A stretch of DNA of 34,318 bases, taken from positions 1 to 34,318 of the IMG/VR virus record IMGVR_UViG_3300024520_000279; one strand, given 5' to 3'. Source of the DNA: a virus. A program made the position numbers and the translations under genes. Below are positions 22,844 through 30,561 of the stretch, in pieces (the stretch's first letter is position 1; the number at the start of each line of letters is the position of its first letter). The notes beneath the pieces were generated by a model, which saw nothing but the letters and a program-made list of their open reading frames with translations, did no database searches and was not told the origin of the DNA.

Positions 22844-23719
22844 TTAGATTGCTGAAATAGTTGCTTTATTAGCTGTTGGAGATTCCAACATGATGTCGGG
22901 CTGTGCTACAACTCCATCCAAACCAACAACATCACCATTCGCAAATGCTGCTGCACTCGCCAATTCGTATGCGTCGTTTGTAGCGTTGTAAGTTACTGTT
23001 GTTACTACAACTGCTGCACCTAATGAATCTACAACCTCAAAATCAGCCAATACTAGATTTGTAACACTTTCATTATTACACACTTTCTTAACTTGTATGT
23101 TAAGAAGTGATGATGTAGATGTCAAAATTTCTGTCATTGTAACATCAACAATACCCTGTAAATCTAAATAGGAAAAATCAAGAACACCCGTTGCAGGATT
23201 ATTGCTAAATGCCTTTGGGTCTGAATACCTAAATCCAACAGTGGTAAACGCATTTTCAGAACCTACCGCAGTTGTTTGTATGTCAACTGAAAGTATTCCT
23301 TTTTGTCCTGAAACTTTACCATCTGATTCAATAATTCCCTTGTATTGATTAGATTCTGTTATTTCAAAAATTTTAACAGCCCTTTGATCCCAAGATTCTA
23401 ATCGCCCTTGTATGCATTCGGGTGTCCAAACTTGAAAATTCGTCCGCTTTATTGTTGGCTTTGTTTTAAGTGTTATTGTTGCTCCCTCTACAAATTCAGC
23501 TTCTGTATTTGCTGATTCTTCTGTTTGTATTACAGGAAAAACAAATAAATCTTTTGCTTCAATTGCAGCGTCCCAAACGGCTTTATCTTTCATTGCTGCC
23601 TGTGATGAAAATTTATAATCTGTTAATGTTGCAGCAAATCTACCTGTTCTTAGAAGCGCTGAACAAGAAGTGTTTGGAACGTTTCCAACATCTCCAAAAC
23701 TGCATGTTTCTGTACTCAT
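22844..23719 (-). CDS. Major tail protein (291 aa)
   Basis: This is a beta-rich protein of typical length for a tube subunit. Segments include ALLRTGRFAATLTDYKF (about 21-37), AEFVEGATITLKTKPTIKRT (about 74-93) and a C-terminal Ig-like part (about 205-291: LADFEVVDSLGAAVVVTTVT, VVAQPDIMLESPT). The C-terminal region may be a surface decoration domain. It lies after the head-tail connection genes and before the chaperone and tape measure genes, as expected. The name rests on order, size and strand content. Confidence 0.72.
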   Translation of the reverse strand: MSTETCSFGDVGNVPNTSCSALLRTGRFAATLTDYKFSSQAAMKDKAVWDAAIEAKDLFVFPVIQTEESANTEAEFVEGATITLKTKPTIKRTNFQVWTPECIQGRLESWDQRAVKIFEITESNQYKGIIESDGKVSGQKGILSVDIQTTAVGSENAFTTVGFRYSDPKAFSNNPATGVLDFSYLDLQGIVDVTMTEILTSTSSLLNIQVKKVCNNESVTNLVLADFEVVDSLGAAVVVTTVTYNATNDAYELASAAAFANGDVVGLDGVVAQPDIMLESPTANKATISAI

Positions 23720-23737
23720 TTTATTTGATTTTTAATA

Positions 23738-24235
23738 TTAATAATTAATTTGTGTAAATGTGCAGGCATTAACTTTAATGCTGCACGTTAATTTGATAGC
23801 ATCCCAAATATGGATTGATTTAGTATAATTAGGCACCTTGACTACACTAAAAAAAACATTATCACCAATTGGCATCACCTGCGTAATGCCTGAACTCATT
23901 AATGCTGTTTTAACATTTTTAAGCATTGGATTTAATATGTTAGAATATGTTTTTTTCATCCTTTGTTCGTTTAGCATTGGAATAATGTTTTTTGCAGCGA
24001 TAATAAATGTCGTTGATTGTGAAATTAAAAATTTATTATTTCTGTCGTGCTTTTCTTCATTTCCATATACTAACCAAACAAGAGGGTGTACAGCTTGATT
24101 AATCTTTGCTTTTAGAAATTGGCTCAGCTCCAAATCATCACCGTAACCGAATGCAGGTTTAAATGACCCATCCGCGTTTACAATGTCAGGTAACGTGTCG
24201 AATATTTCCGCTAAACGTTCTTCTAAAACAATCAT
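23738..24235 (-). CDS. Tail terminator / completion-type protein (165 aa)
   Basis: This is a mixed alpha/beta protein with an N-terminal helix (about 1-18), a middle HPLVWLVYGNEEKHDR at about 50-65 and strands thereafter (STTFIIAAK, VFFSVVKVPNY). Size (165 residues) and position between the connector and the major tail protein match the tail terminator family (gpU/neck type). It overlaps the connector gene stop by 4 bp (ATGA-like). No diagnostic motif is visible, so the call depends on context. Confidence 0.5.
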   Translation of the reverse strand: MIVLEERLAEIFDTLPDIVNADGSFKPAFGYGDDLELSQFLKAKINQAVHPLVWLVYGNEEKHDRNNKFLISQSTTFIIAAKNIIPMLNEQRMKKTYSNILNPMLKNVKTALMSSGITQVMPIGDNVFFSVVKVPNYTKSIHIWDAIKLTCSIKVNACTFTQINY

Positions 24236-24918
24236 ATACCTAATATATTTTGATCAACAAAAATAAACGGCTCCCAATTAGGGTACTTGTCTTCTGTTAG
24301 GCTATTTTGATCTCGTAAAAATTCATACAAAGACCTCTCACTATTACCCGACCCGTAATAATCTATCCCCGATAAACTATATTGGTTGTAATAATATTTG
24401 GCGTTACAATAGTTCCCTACTGTTAAATTGTAAAAATTATTCCAAGCTCTAGTAGCTTTACCCATAATACTGACCCCTTCTGAATTAGCCGCCTTTATCC
24501 TGTTTACACCTGCTGATGAATAGGTGTCTATGTCTTTCCTTATATAGAAATAATAAACATAGTACGCTATCAATGATTGTTTTCTAACAGCATCATCAAA
24601 AGGAACCGCTTCGTCTGAGAAGCGGACACCTCTAAAATTAACTGTTTTACCATCAATTGTATACTCTAAACCATTCATTAGCTCATCCCATTTAGGATCG
24701 GCGGTAACCTTTAATCCATTTGATTCGTTGCTATCTAATTCATCAGAAAATAACTTAAATAAAGAATATCCCAAAGACTTGACAAGTATTTCACGTTCGT
24801 ATTGTTCAATATCAGAGTTCAATTCATCAGACACGCCAGTAGTTGAATCACTTACATCAGGCTTAGCGTGATCAATGAAAATTTCCCCTTGAAAATAGTC
24901 TTGTGTTATAATTGCCAT
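24232..24918 (-). CDS. Head-tail connector protein, DUF6712-like (228 aa)
   Basis: A helical N-terminus contains a SDIEQYEREILVKSLGYSLF segment (about 34-53). Later come RKQSLIAYYVYYFYIRKDID and AWNNFYNLTV. The EREIL...LG-x-x-L/F and YYVYY-type patterns are those of DUF6712 proteins, which occupy the gp6-like adaptor position in Bacteroidetes phages. It should form the ring under the portal. The gene lies between the capsid region and the tail completion gene. Confidence 0.68.
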   Translation of the reverse strand: MAIITQDYFQGEIFIDHAKPDVSDSTTGVSDELNSDIEQYEREILVKSLGYSLFKLFSDELDSNESNGLKVTADPKWDELMNGLEYTIDGKTVNFRGVRFSDEAVPFDDAVRKQSLIAYYVYYFYIRKDIDTYSSAGVNRIKAANSEGVSIMGKATRAWNNFYNLTVGNYCNAKYYYNQYSLSGIDYYGSGNSERSLYEFLRDQNSLTEDKYPNWEPFIFVDQNILGI

Positions 24919-24924
24919 TTCTTG

Positions 24925-25056
24925 TTATTTATCTTTTTTCTCTGTTTTTTTTCCGACTACTTTTTCAAAAAGACTTTTATCCTTTTTTGCAATTCTTACT
25001 TTTTTTCCATTCAATTCTACCTCAACGGTAGAATCTTTGTAAAAAGACTTTGACAT
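24925..25056 (-). CDS. Small basic protein between capsid and connector (43 aa)
   Basis: The ATG at 25056-25054 and TAA at 24927-24925 define 43 residues: a short strand-like start (SFYKDSTVEVELNGKKV), then Lys-rich helical sequence. It fills the gap between the major capsid gene and the connector with 6 bp to the next start, and codon use is consistent with coding. A similarly placed tiny gene is frequent in Bacteroidetes phage head modules. Function unknown. Confidence 0.55.
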   Translation of the reverse strand: MSKSFYKDSTVEVELNGKKVRIAKKDKSLFEKVVGKKTEKKDK

Positions 25057-25078
25057 AATTATGTGTTTTTAATTATTA

Positions 25079-26311
25079 TTAAGGTTTAAGAATTAACGCA
25101 ATAGCAGATGTAAAGTCACCAGTAACAAAAGCAGGATAGTTATTAGATTTTACCCTATGTACCAACCGGCATTCTGCCAAAATTGTAACAAAGTTTTTAG
25201 TGAAATCGTCATTTTCTAAACCTACATTAATTGTTAAATCTTTTTTAGTGAAAACCCCTGATTTTGTGAAGTCTCCTACTAAAAAGTCACCTTCTGTTAT
25301 TCCTGTATTTGCAACAATCCTAACTCCTTTTACTGATGTCGCGTCAATAGCAGAAAAAGGAGGCATAACATAATGTCCATCTGATCCTTTTTCTAACTCC
25401 ATCATTGCAACATCTGATGGATGCATTAAAATATAATTAGGCCTGAATTGTTCCACAATTATTTGATTAATTGCGACACGTAAAACATCAGTCCTGTTTG
25501 CTTCTTGAACGTTCAAAGCAAATGGTGTGCCTACTACTGAAAAAGGTGTAGCGTTTGTGAGAATACCTGTAAGGTTGTCACCTGTTCCATCTCCGCTTAA
25601 AATTTGTTCATCTTTTTTAAGACTGATTAGCTCAACAAGTTCTTGATTTATTTCTGATTCCATTAAGGGAATATCTTCTAAAATCTCATTACTTGCTTTG
25701 ATATAGGCTGTTACCTTTTTTACTGATGCTTCAGCTGCAACCAAATCAAAATCCGCTTGTGATTTTGCTGCACCCTCTGCTGTCATGCCCGCACCTCCAT
25801 CAGGATTTTTTTGTTCAACCCAGCTCAATAAGTTAGATGAAATTGTCCCAGACTGTACTAATTCTGAAATAAAAGGATCACGCCTTACAACTCTGGTAAT
25901 CCCTGATTCTCTTTCAGCTTGTGGAATTTCACCAGTTACATTTGTTCCTATGGCAATAGGGCCTGCAACTTTCAAAACCATATTTACATTTGCCTGTGGG
26001 CCTTTGTCTCTAAAACTTTTTAGCGCATCTTTATTGTTTTCTAAGGCTTTGCGCAATTCTTTACGAAAAGAAGGATAAATATTGTCTTTGGCGACTGATT
26101 TTGTTCTTAAATCTGTTATGATTTTACCCTGCTCTTTTAAAGCTTCTCCGTTTTTTGAAATGCTGTCACTTATACTATCAATTTTCTTGTCTGTTTCAAG
26201 CTTAATGACCTTATCGTCTTTGCTTGACTGTTTTAACCCTTCAACATCTTCTTTAAAAGAATCAAGTTTAGCGTTAATGTCTTCAGCTAATTTTTCTGCT
26301 GTATTTTCCAT
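25079..26311 (-). CDS. Major capsid protein, HK97 fold (410 aa)
   Basis: The N-terminal 75 residues are a charged coiled coil, the delta/scaffold domain that the protease removes. Beyond about residue 110 the sequence is typical of HK97-fold subunits: an N-arm with AIGTNVTGEIPQAERESGI, an E-loop region, the helix NEILEDIPLMESEINQEL and the strand region ILSGDGTGDNLTGIL. Then come FRPNYILMHPSDVAMMELEK and a C-terminal P/A domain part. The protease gene is directly upstream (1-bp gap). Length 410 agrees with full precursors of this class. Confidence 0.9.
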   Translation of the reverse strand: MENTAEKLAEDINAKLDSFKEDVEGLKQSSKDDKVIKLETDKKIDSISDSISKNGEALKEQGKIITDLRTKSVAKDNIYPSFRKELRKALENNKDALKSFRDKGPQANVNMVLKVAGPIAIGTNVTGEIPQAERESGITRVVRRDPFISELVQSGTISSNLLSWVEQKNPDGGAGMTAEGAAKSQADFDLVAAEASVKKVTAYIKASNEILEDIPLMESEINQELVELISLKKDEQILSGDGTGDNLTGILTNATPFSVVGTPFALNVQEANRTDVLRVAINQIIVEQFRPNYILMHPSDVAMMELEKGSDGHYVMPPFSAIDATSVKGVRIVANTGITEGDFLVGDFTKSGVFTKKDLTINVGLENDDFTKNFVTILAECRLVHRVKSNNYPAFVTGDFTSAIALILKP

Positions 26312-26312
26312 T

Positions 26313-27155
26313 TTAAAATTGTATTTTGTTTATAAAATTTGTTAGTTCTTGAAGTGCTTTTGCGGCTTCTTTATCTTGAAGTGCTTTATCGGCTTCGTCT
26401 TGAAGTGATTGTGCGGCTTCGTCTTGAAGTGCTTTTGCGGCTTCGCTTTTATCTTCTAGTGTTGGTGTTAATTCATTTGACCCCATCAATACAGCACTTA
26501 TTTCAATAAGTTTAGCCTCCTTGACTAGGTAAAAAAAACCTTGCTCTTCGGCTCTTTCTTTATTTGCTATTTTATCAATGTTGTCATTGTATAATTTAAA
26601 CTCTTCTTTTTTTGTTTCGTCATTAATAGCAAGATCAATTAACACATACTTCATTCCAACGGAATGCTGATTGATTTTACCATTTTTATAAGCATTGAAT
26701 ATATTAGGCTTGTTGTCTTTTATTATTTTAGATTCCATCATTAAAGACTGTGTAGTGCCTAATTTTTCAACACCTAGTGATTTCCATGCTATATCTTGTT
26801 CATATATTTTTAACGGCTCACCTACTATTGCATCAATTTGGTACTTATGATCATGTAAATGAAAAACCTTATTTGCCCTCTCTGAAATGCTTTTTGTAAA
26901 TGTTCCCTTTAAATGAACGTCATCGTGTGAATCCATCCAATTATATGTATTAGCAACAATAGTCTTTACTAAATCTGTACTGGTGCTATTTTCATGTCCT
27001 TTAGAAACCTCATCTTTTTTCTTAATTGTTGAAAAATTACCAACAGAATCACTATACTTTATAGCAGATTTTTTCATGTTTAAAATCTTGGTCTTATTCT
27101 TTGCCAAATAATTAAACAGGTCTTTTTTTGTACTAAATTGGGATACGTCAATCAT
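26313..27155 (-). CDS. Prohead protease with repetitive C-terminal tail (280 aa)
   Basis: The core (about 55-230) fits the herpesvirus-like phage protease family (U35). A histidine cluster FHLHDHKY lies at about 98-104, with catalytic His probably 101 or 103. QHSVGM carries the likely nucleophile Ser165, and LIEISAVLMGSN lies at about 216-227. It matures the capsid by removing the coiled-coil delta domain. The last 40 residues contain three or four copies of a KALQDEA-type repeat (about 240-270), absent from most relatives and encoded by DNA repeats at about 26345-26445. It overlaps a tiny gene by ATGA at its start. Confidence 0.85.
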   Translation of the reverse strand: MIDVSQFSTKKDLFNYLAKNKTKILNMKKSAIKYSDSVGNFSTIKKKDEVSKGHENSTSTDLVKTIVANTYNWMDSHDDVHLKGTFTKSISERANKVFHLHDHKYQIDAIVGEPLKIYEQDIAWKSLGVEKLGTTQSLMMESKIIKDNKPNIFNAYKNGKINQHSVGMKYVLIDLAINDETKKEEFKLYNDNIDKIANKERAEEQGFFYLVKEAKLIEISAVLMGSNELTPTLEDKSEAAKALQDEAAQSLQDEADKALQDKEAAKALQELTNFINKIQF

Positions 27156-27271
27156 TTTTTGATTATTTTATCTTCTTTTAATGCTTTTTCTTTTTTTTCA
27201 ATTGACCTTCTTAATAATTCTTTTTGAAGATCATTTAAAAGTTTGGCACGCTTTTGATTATCCTTCTTCAT
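27152..27271 (-). CDS. Tiny Lys-rich protein between portal and protease (39 aa)
   Basis: The ATG at 27271-27269 overlaps the end of the portal gene by 14 bp, and the TGA at 27152-27154 overlaps the protease start as ATGA. It encodes 39 residues in a single basic helix (KRAKLLNDLQKELLRRSIEK). The double overlap supports translation. It could be a translational bridge for the protease or a small assembly factor. Confidence 0.5.
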   Translation of the reverse strand: MKKDNQKRAKLLNDLQKELLRRSIEKKEKALKEDKIIKK

Positions 27272-28496
27272 TTTGTGTTTGATTTTCGTTTACTAATTCT
27301 AAATTTGATAATTCAACTTCTGTTATTGCACTATCCCTTTCTACCCCTACTGACATTAAGTCAGATGCAGACTTTGCTTTCTGTGAAATAACATTGAATT
27401 TTTTATTATTTTCTTCTTGCATGATTGGTAAGTGATCATATTTCCCTACAAGACTATACCCTTCTTCCTTTAAATATTTATTCGTCATGCCATTTGTAAA
27501 ATCATCCATTTCAGTTTGGATAGTGTTCTGTAACACTTTTACCTCTGCCATTCTTTGATTTTCAAATGTTGATTTTTTGGGGTCATATTTTAGCGCATCA
27601 GATGGTATACCATTGCCGAGTACAACTTTTTCAGCATCTTTTATAATACTATCATCAAGCCCCAAATCACTTAATGCTATATGCAGTGATTGATATTTTA
27701 TTTGTGAGCCTGATACTATTGCTCTACTTCTACCATTACCTAAACCCCGTGTTTCATTTAGTTTTGATTCGATTTTTCCTTTTTCTTGTTCCGTTAAAGG
27801 TTTTCCGTTTTGGCTTGTTTCTGCGCTTGAATACAACTCTTTACCATTCGATGTTATTGCAATATTCTTAGCATTATACGCTAAATCAATACTGCAAATC
27901 GGCTTTCTCATAGCGTCTAGCCTAGATGTTGAGGTTAACATATTTTCACCACACACGCCATTAGGCATATCAAAATACGGTATAACATCCCTCATACTTA
28001 TTGTCTTTTCTTTACCTTTTTCCGTGTAGTTAAATTCTGTTTTTATTATATCATCGGAATACAAAAATCCTGACGTTTCGTTTTCTTTAAACTCAATAAA
28101 TGAAGATTTTAAGTTATACCATGCAGGGGAAACGTCTAATTTTTCACCTCCTGTAATTGAATAATCAAAAAGATATACATACCCCCACGCCCTTTTAAAC
28201 CAAAAATTTTCTTCTAAAAAGTTTTCCTTTGTTTGGTATGGGTTTGGGTTTTTAAGCGCTTCTAAAATCCAGTGATCGACTTCGTTTCCATCTTCATCCA
28301 AAACAAAAAATTCAGCAGATGCGTAAAGCCTTGATAAATAAATAAAACAAGCATTTACAACTGGGTTTACCTTTGTTATTTGAAGTAAGTCGTTATTTGC
28401 CCAATTAGCATTCTTAGAATACCAATGATTGCCCGCTAAATCCCTTTCATAAAACAACCCTCTAAACCTGTTGGAAATACTATTTAGTAAACCCAT
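27258..28496 (-). CDS. Portal protein, HK97 type (412 aa)
   Basis: The opening MGLLNSISNRFRGLF and the helix NPVVNACFIYLSRLYASAEFFV (about 44-65) are characteristic. Then come NPNPYQTKENFLEENFWF and a middle with VCGENMLTSTSRLDA, a variant of the G-x-S-P/xL motif of portals. C-terminal features include GIPSDALKYDPKKSTFENQ and a helical crown ending in an acidic tail. It forms the dodecameric DNA channel. It is the first gene of the head operon, with a late-type promoter at 28604-28656 and no terminase directly before it. Confidence 0.88.
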   Translation of the reverse strand: MGLLNSISNRFRGLFYERDLAGNHWYSKNANWANNDLLQITKVNPVVNACFIYLSRLYASAEFFVLDEDGNEVDHWILEALKNPNPYQTKENFLEENFWFKRAWGYVYLFDYSITGGEKLDVSPAWYNLKSSFIEFKENETSGFLYSDDIIKTEFNYTEKGKEKTISMRDVIPYFDMPNGVCGENMLTSTSRLDAMRKPICSIDLAYNAKNIAITSNGKELYSSAETSQNGKPLTEQEKGKIESKLNETRGLGNGRSRAIVSGSQIKYQSLHIALSDLGLDDSIIKDAEKVVLGNGIPSDALKYDPKKSTFENQRMAEVKVLQNTIQTEMDDFTNGMTNKYLKEEGYSLVGKYDHLPIMQEENNKKFNVISQKAKSASDLMSVGVERDSAITEVELSNLELVNENQTQNEEG

Positions 28497-28603
28497 GCTT
28501 TTTGCTCTTGTTTTTTTGTTTTTTGCTAAATTTTATCTTGCAAAATATGCAATTACAATTCTTAACGTGAGTGTTTATAACGTCTCTTATCGTAAACATG
28601 TAA

Positions 28604-28656
28604 CAAATGTAACTAAAATTTGACATAATAAAACAATATGTAAGCTATTTTAGCTT
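28604..28656 (-). promoter_or_regulatory. Late-type promoter upstream of the portal/head operon
   Basis: The minus strand carries AAAATAGCTTACATATT (28651 to 28635) followed after 23 nt by TACATTTG (28611-28604). The same two elements with the same gap occur at 11315-11363. Here the upstream element also forms part of a palindrome AAGCTA-TTT-TAGCTT (28642-28656). Transcription should begin about 100 nt before the portal ATG, giving an untranslated leader of about 100 nt. Confidence 0.65.
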
Positions 28657-28694
28657 TTTTGTTGAAAATTGTAATTGTAATTTGAGGTAAAAGC

Positions 28695-28728
28695 AAAAAA
28701 AATCCGACCCAGTTTCCCGAATCGGATT
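28695..28728 (-). terminator. Rho-independent terminator downstream of the tRNA-like element
   Basis: On the minus strand AATCCGA (28728-28722) pairs with TCGGATT (28707-28701), followed by T8 (28702-28695). It insulates the tRNA-like RNA from the portal promoter. Confidence 0.7.
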
Positions 28729-28751
28729 AAACCAATTAACCTAAAAAATTA

Positions 28752-28829
28752 TCGGAGGGCAGGAATCGAACCCGCAATGTAAATTACTGGCCTATTAATA
28801 ATCTACAGCACCCCATTTGATACCCCCGA
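28752..28829 (-). tRNA. Degenerate tRNA or tRNA-like RNA
   Basis: The 78-nt element has a full 7-bp acceptor stem (TCGGGGG with CCTCCGA, one G-T), extendable to 9 bp, and a perfect T-arm (GCGGG-TTCGATT-CCTGC with one G-T). The D-arm is poor: at most 3 bp, with a 15-nt loop. The anticodon arm can be drawn with a 5-bp stem, one A-G mismatch and loop TAGGCCA, giving GGC (Ala), but position 33 is A instead of U. Alternatively a 9-bp hairpin with a 12-nt loop forms. No CCA end is encoded. It is either a decayed tRNA or an RNA that mimics one. Confidence 0.5.
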
Positions 28830-28842
28830 TATACAATCTTTT

Positions 28843-28875
28843 AAAAAAAAACCGACAACCCCCTACAATTGTCGG
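28843..28875 (-). terminator. Rho-independent terminator upstream of the tRNA-like element
   Basis: On the minus strand CCGACAA (28875-28869) pairs with TTGTCGG (28858-28852), a perfect 7-bp stem, followed by T9 (28851-28843). It ends the accessory gene operon at 28894. Confidence 0.85.
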
Positions 28876-28893
28876 CCACTTAGGGTGTTTGCC

Positions 28894-29055
28894 CTACCAT
28901 TTAAACCCTATTTGCCTCTCGCTCTTATCAATTTCATCTACTTTTTTTTTATAGTACTCAGCCCTTTTTTTGTGAAATTTTTCTTTTTTCTGAAACTCTT
29001 CTTTTTTTTTCATGTCTTGTCGTATGTAATGTTTTAATCTAAAATCTGTTTTCAT
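28894..29055 (-). CDS. Small Lys-rich helical protein (53 aa)
   Basis: I choose the ATG at 29055-29053 (MKTDFRLKHYIRQDMKKKEE) because the longer frame from 29097 overlaps the upstream gene by 35 bp. The product is strongly basic, almost entirely Lys/Glu helix, ending IGFKW. No motif is recognised. It is the last gene of the accessory operon, followed directly by a terminator at 28843-28875. A nucleic-acid-binding role would fit the charge, but this is only composition. Confidence 0.5.
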   Translation of the reverse strand: MKTDFRLKHYIRQDMKKKEEFQKKEKFHKKRAEYYKKKVDEIDKSERQIGFKW

Positions 29056-29062
29056 AGTCTTT

Positions 29063-29473
29063 TTATCGTTTAGACTTCTTTCCCCAAGAATCCTCATCTA
29101 TATGCTTCAGCCTTCTTTCATTTGCAATTTTTATAGCGTGTGCCTCGTCTTTTGCAAAAAATTCACAGACCATTAAATCCTTATCGTAATAAAATGAATA
29201 CTTTGTATGATTAAACAGAGGGCTTGCGCTAGCAAGTTCTACCTCTACGTTACCTTCCTTGTCCATTGTAACCGTATAAGGTTTTTCACCATTTTCAATA
29301 TTTGCTTTATTTGGGTTTAATTCCCATTCACTAATAATCATATCTTTCCTGCCAAATTCGTCGCCATTATAAAATTCTGCTATGTATTTTTGCGCGAGTT
29401 CCTTGGTGTCAAAAATTGCATCTATTGCATGATCAAAATGTACGCCAAAATTTACTACATAAAGTGTTTTCAT
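29063..29473 (-). CDS. Hypothetical phage protein (136 aa)
   Basis: The N-terminus (MKTLYVVNFGVHFDHAIDAIFDTKELAQKYIAEF) reads as a strand, a loop and a helix, as in small phage proteins that follow the pattern: strand, 'D-x-I-x-A-x-F-D-T', helix. The C-terminal part has CEFFAKDEAHAIKIANERR, a similar strand-helix unit, so the protein may be built of two related halves. There is no catalytic motif. It lies 15 bp after the gene at 29489 and is part of the accessory operon. Confidence 0.6.
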   Translation of the reverse strand: MKTLYVVNFGVHFDHAIDAIFDTKELAQKYIAEFYNGDEFGRKDMIISEWELNPNKANIENGEKPYTVTMDKEGNVEVELASASPLFNHTKYSFYYDKDLMVCEFFAKDEAHAIKIANERRLKHIDEDSWGKKSKR

Positions 29474-29488
29474 GATATTTATTTTTAA

Positions 29489-29668
29489 TTAAATAATAAT
29501 ATATTCCCATTTCACAACATCGACCATCAATGCATGACTTGTAACAGCACAACGCCATTCAGCACAATTTTCGTTTGCACAATCACACCTAAACACAGTG
29601 GTTTTAGAGCCGTCTTCTAACGTTGCTGTTACATCTTTTCCTTTAGCGGGAAATTTATTTTCTTTCAT
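29489..29668 (-). CDS. Small Cys-containing protein (59 aa)
   Basis: I choose the ATG at 29668-29666 (MKENKFPAKG) over the upstream one at 29695 because the longer version overlaps the previous gene. The centre has VFRCDCANENCAEWRC, four cysteines within 13 residues, suggesting a bound metal ion or disulphides. The C-terminal segment VDVVKWEYIII is strand-like. No family is recognised. A zinc-ribbon-like fold is a possibility. Confidence 0.5.
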   Translation of the reverse strand: MKENKFPAKGKDVTATLEDGSKTTVFRCDCANENCAEWRCAVTSHALMVDVVKWEYIII

Positions 29669-29684
29669 AATAAAATATTTTAAT

Positions 29685-29888
29685 TTAAGAAACACTAACC
29701 TTTCTCACTTTATAAACAATTGTCCTAAAAGGGTGTGTTTCTTTTACTTGCTTAATTCGGTCATTAGCCCTTTTTTTATTTTCGAAAGTTTGTGCACTTT
29801 TAAGATTTAGTGTTCTTGGCGGGTCTCCATATTCATCTGAATCTACCCAACATTTATTCCTACTATTTATAATTTCTATTACATACAT
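29685..29888 (-). CDS. Hypothetical phage protein (67 aa)
   Basis: A basic protein with a strand-rich start (YVIEIINSRNKCWVDS), a helix FENKKRANDRIKQVKE and a final strand (RTIVYKVRKV). The layout (strand, W-x-D, helix, strand) resembles small phage accessory proteins that contain an N-terminal beta hairpin packed on a helix. No function is known to me. It follows a hairpin at 29932-29981, so it may begin a sub-operon. Confidence 0.55.
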   Translation of the reverse strand: MYVIEIINSRNKCWVDSDEYGDPPRTLNLKSAQTFENKKRANDRIKQVKETHPFRTIVYKVRKVSVS

Positions 29889-29931
29889 ATTTTATAGTTT
29901 CCATTTTTTTTTATATGTTCTTTCTGTTTTT

Positions 29932-29981
29932 ATAAAACGAGTGCCATACGTATTCTGATATTCCGAACATAAGACACTCGT
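29932..29981 (-). terminator. Possible weak terminator after 29988-30281
   Basis: On the minus strand ACGAGTG (29981-29975) pairs with CACTCGT (29943-29937) around a 31-nt loop, followed by TTTTATA. The long loop and short T run make it weak. It may be a partial terminator or processing site between the genes at 29988 and 29888. Confidence 0.4.
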
Positions 29982-29987
29982 ATGTTG

Positions 29988-30281
29988 TTAAAATTCTTCA
30001 ACTACTAAAAGTCCGTGCTTTTTTGAATAGATAACTGTATAAAAAATTTCTTCTTCTATTGCAATACTAAAACGTTTTAGTATTTCTTTATAATATTTTT
30101 TTGGCATATTTTTTCCCTGTAAAAGTTTTGTGTCGTTTGAGTAAACGCCCTTTTCGTCCATTCCTATAAACTCTTTAATATAAGCTATTCCTTCTATAGA
30201 CTTTCTGTCTATTCGATTTATCAATTTTTGTGAACTAGGAATCATGTAATATTTCTGTTCAAATTCTTCTTCTGGCTCCAT
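29988..30281 (-). CDS. Hypothetical protein (97 aa)
   Basis: The N-terminus is acidic (MEPEEEFEQKYYMIP), followed by a mixed alpha/beta middle and a C-terminal strand region (IEEEIFYTVIYSKKHGLLVVEE). It has no TM and no motif I recognise. It lies 25 bp after the Cys-rich gene at 30307-30561 and is probably co-transcribed from the promoter at 30993-31000. Confidence 0.55.
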   Translation of the reverse strand: MEPEEEFEQKYYMIPSSQKLINRIDRKSIEGIAYIKEFIGMDEKGVYSNDTKLLQGKNMPKKYYKEILKRFSIAIEEEIFYTVIYSKKHGLLVVEEF

Positions 30282-30306
30282 TTTTCTAAGTTTTCAGATT
30301 AAATCA

Positions 30307-30561
30307 TTAACAACACTTATTAAGCGCTGTACATATTTCAATAGCTTCTTCTTTTTCAAACGCTTCGCACATTGACCTATTCCAGTAACATTGTTTTGTC
30401 ATCCACTTTCCGCCTTTAGTATCAATAATCGTGTATCCAAAACAGCAGTGCGCGCTTATACTTTTTTTAATTATTATATATCTATCAGTATTGCCAATAT
30501 CGGACATACTTAATTCCTCGTTTTTATATATTTTACAGCTTTCAGTTTTAGTTAAATGCAT
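30307..30561 (-). CDS. Cysteine-rich hypothetical phage protein (84 aa)
   Basis: Seven cysteines in 84 residues, including HCCFGY (about 38-43) and a terminal CC. The middle IIDTKGGKWMTKQCYWNRSMCEAF, followed by the helix EKEEAIEICTALN, is a recognisable arrangement of small phage proteins of unknown role. The ATG at 30561 overlaps the stop of the leucine-rich repeat gene by 10 bp, so the two are coupled. An alternative start at the next Met (about codon 19) would shorten it to 66 residues. Confidence 0.55.
   Translation of the reverse strand: MHLTKTESCKIYKNEELSMSDIGNTDRYIIIKKSISAHCCFGYTIIDTKGGKWMTKQCYWNRSMCEAFEKEEAIEICTALNKCC

Larger units (their letters stand above)
28497..28893. other. 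Gene-free regulatory stretch
   Basis: I find no credible reading frame in these 397 bp. From right to left (direction of transcription) it holds the terminator at 28843-28875, the tRNA-like element at 28752-28829, the terminator at 28695-28728, the late-type promoter at 28604-28656 and the portal leader. An inverted repeat pairs about 28548-28558 (gcaattacaat) with about 28668-28678 (attgtaattgt). Confidence 0.7.

Noticed and set aside
24868-25053. Plus-strand frame (Phe/Cys-rich) over the capsid-connector gap
   Set aside because: It is the complement of the small Lys-rich gene at 24925-25056, which fits the operon direction.
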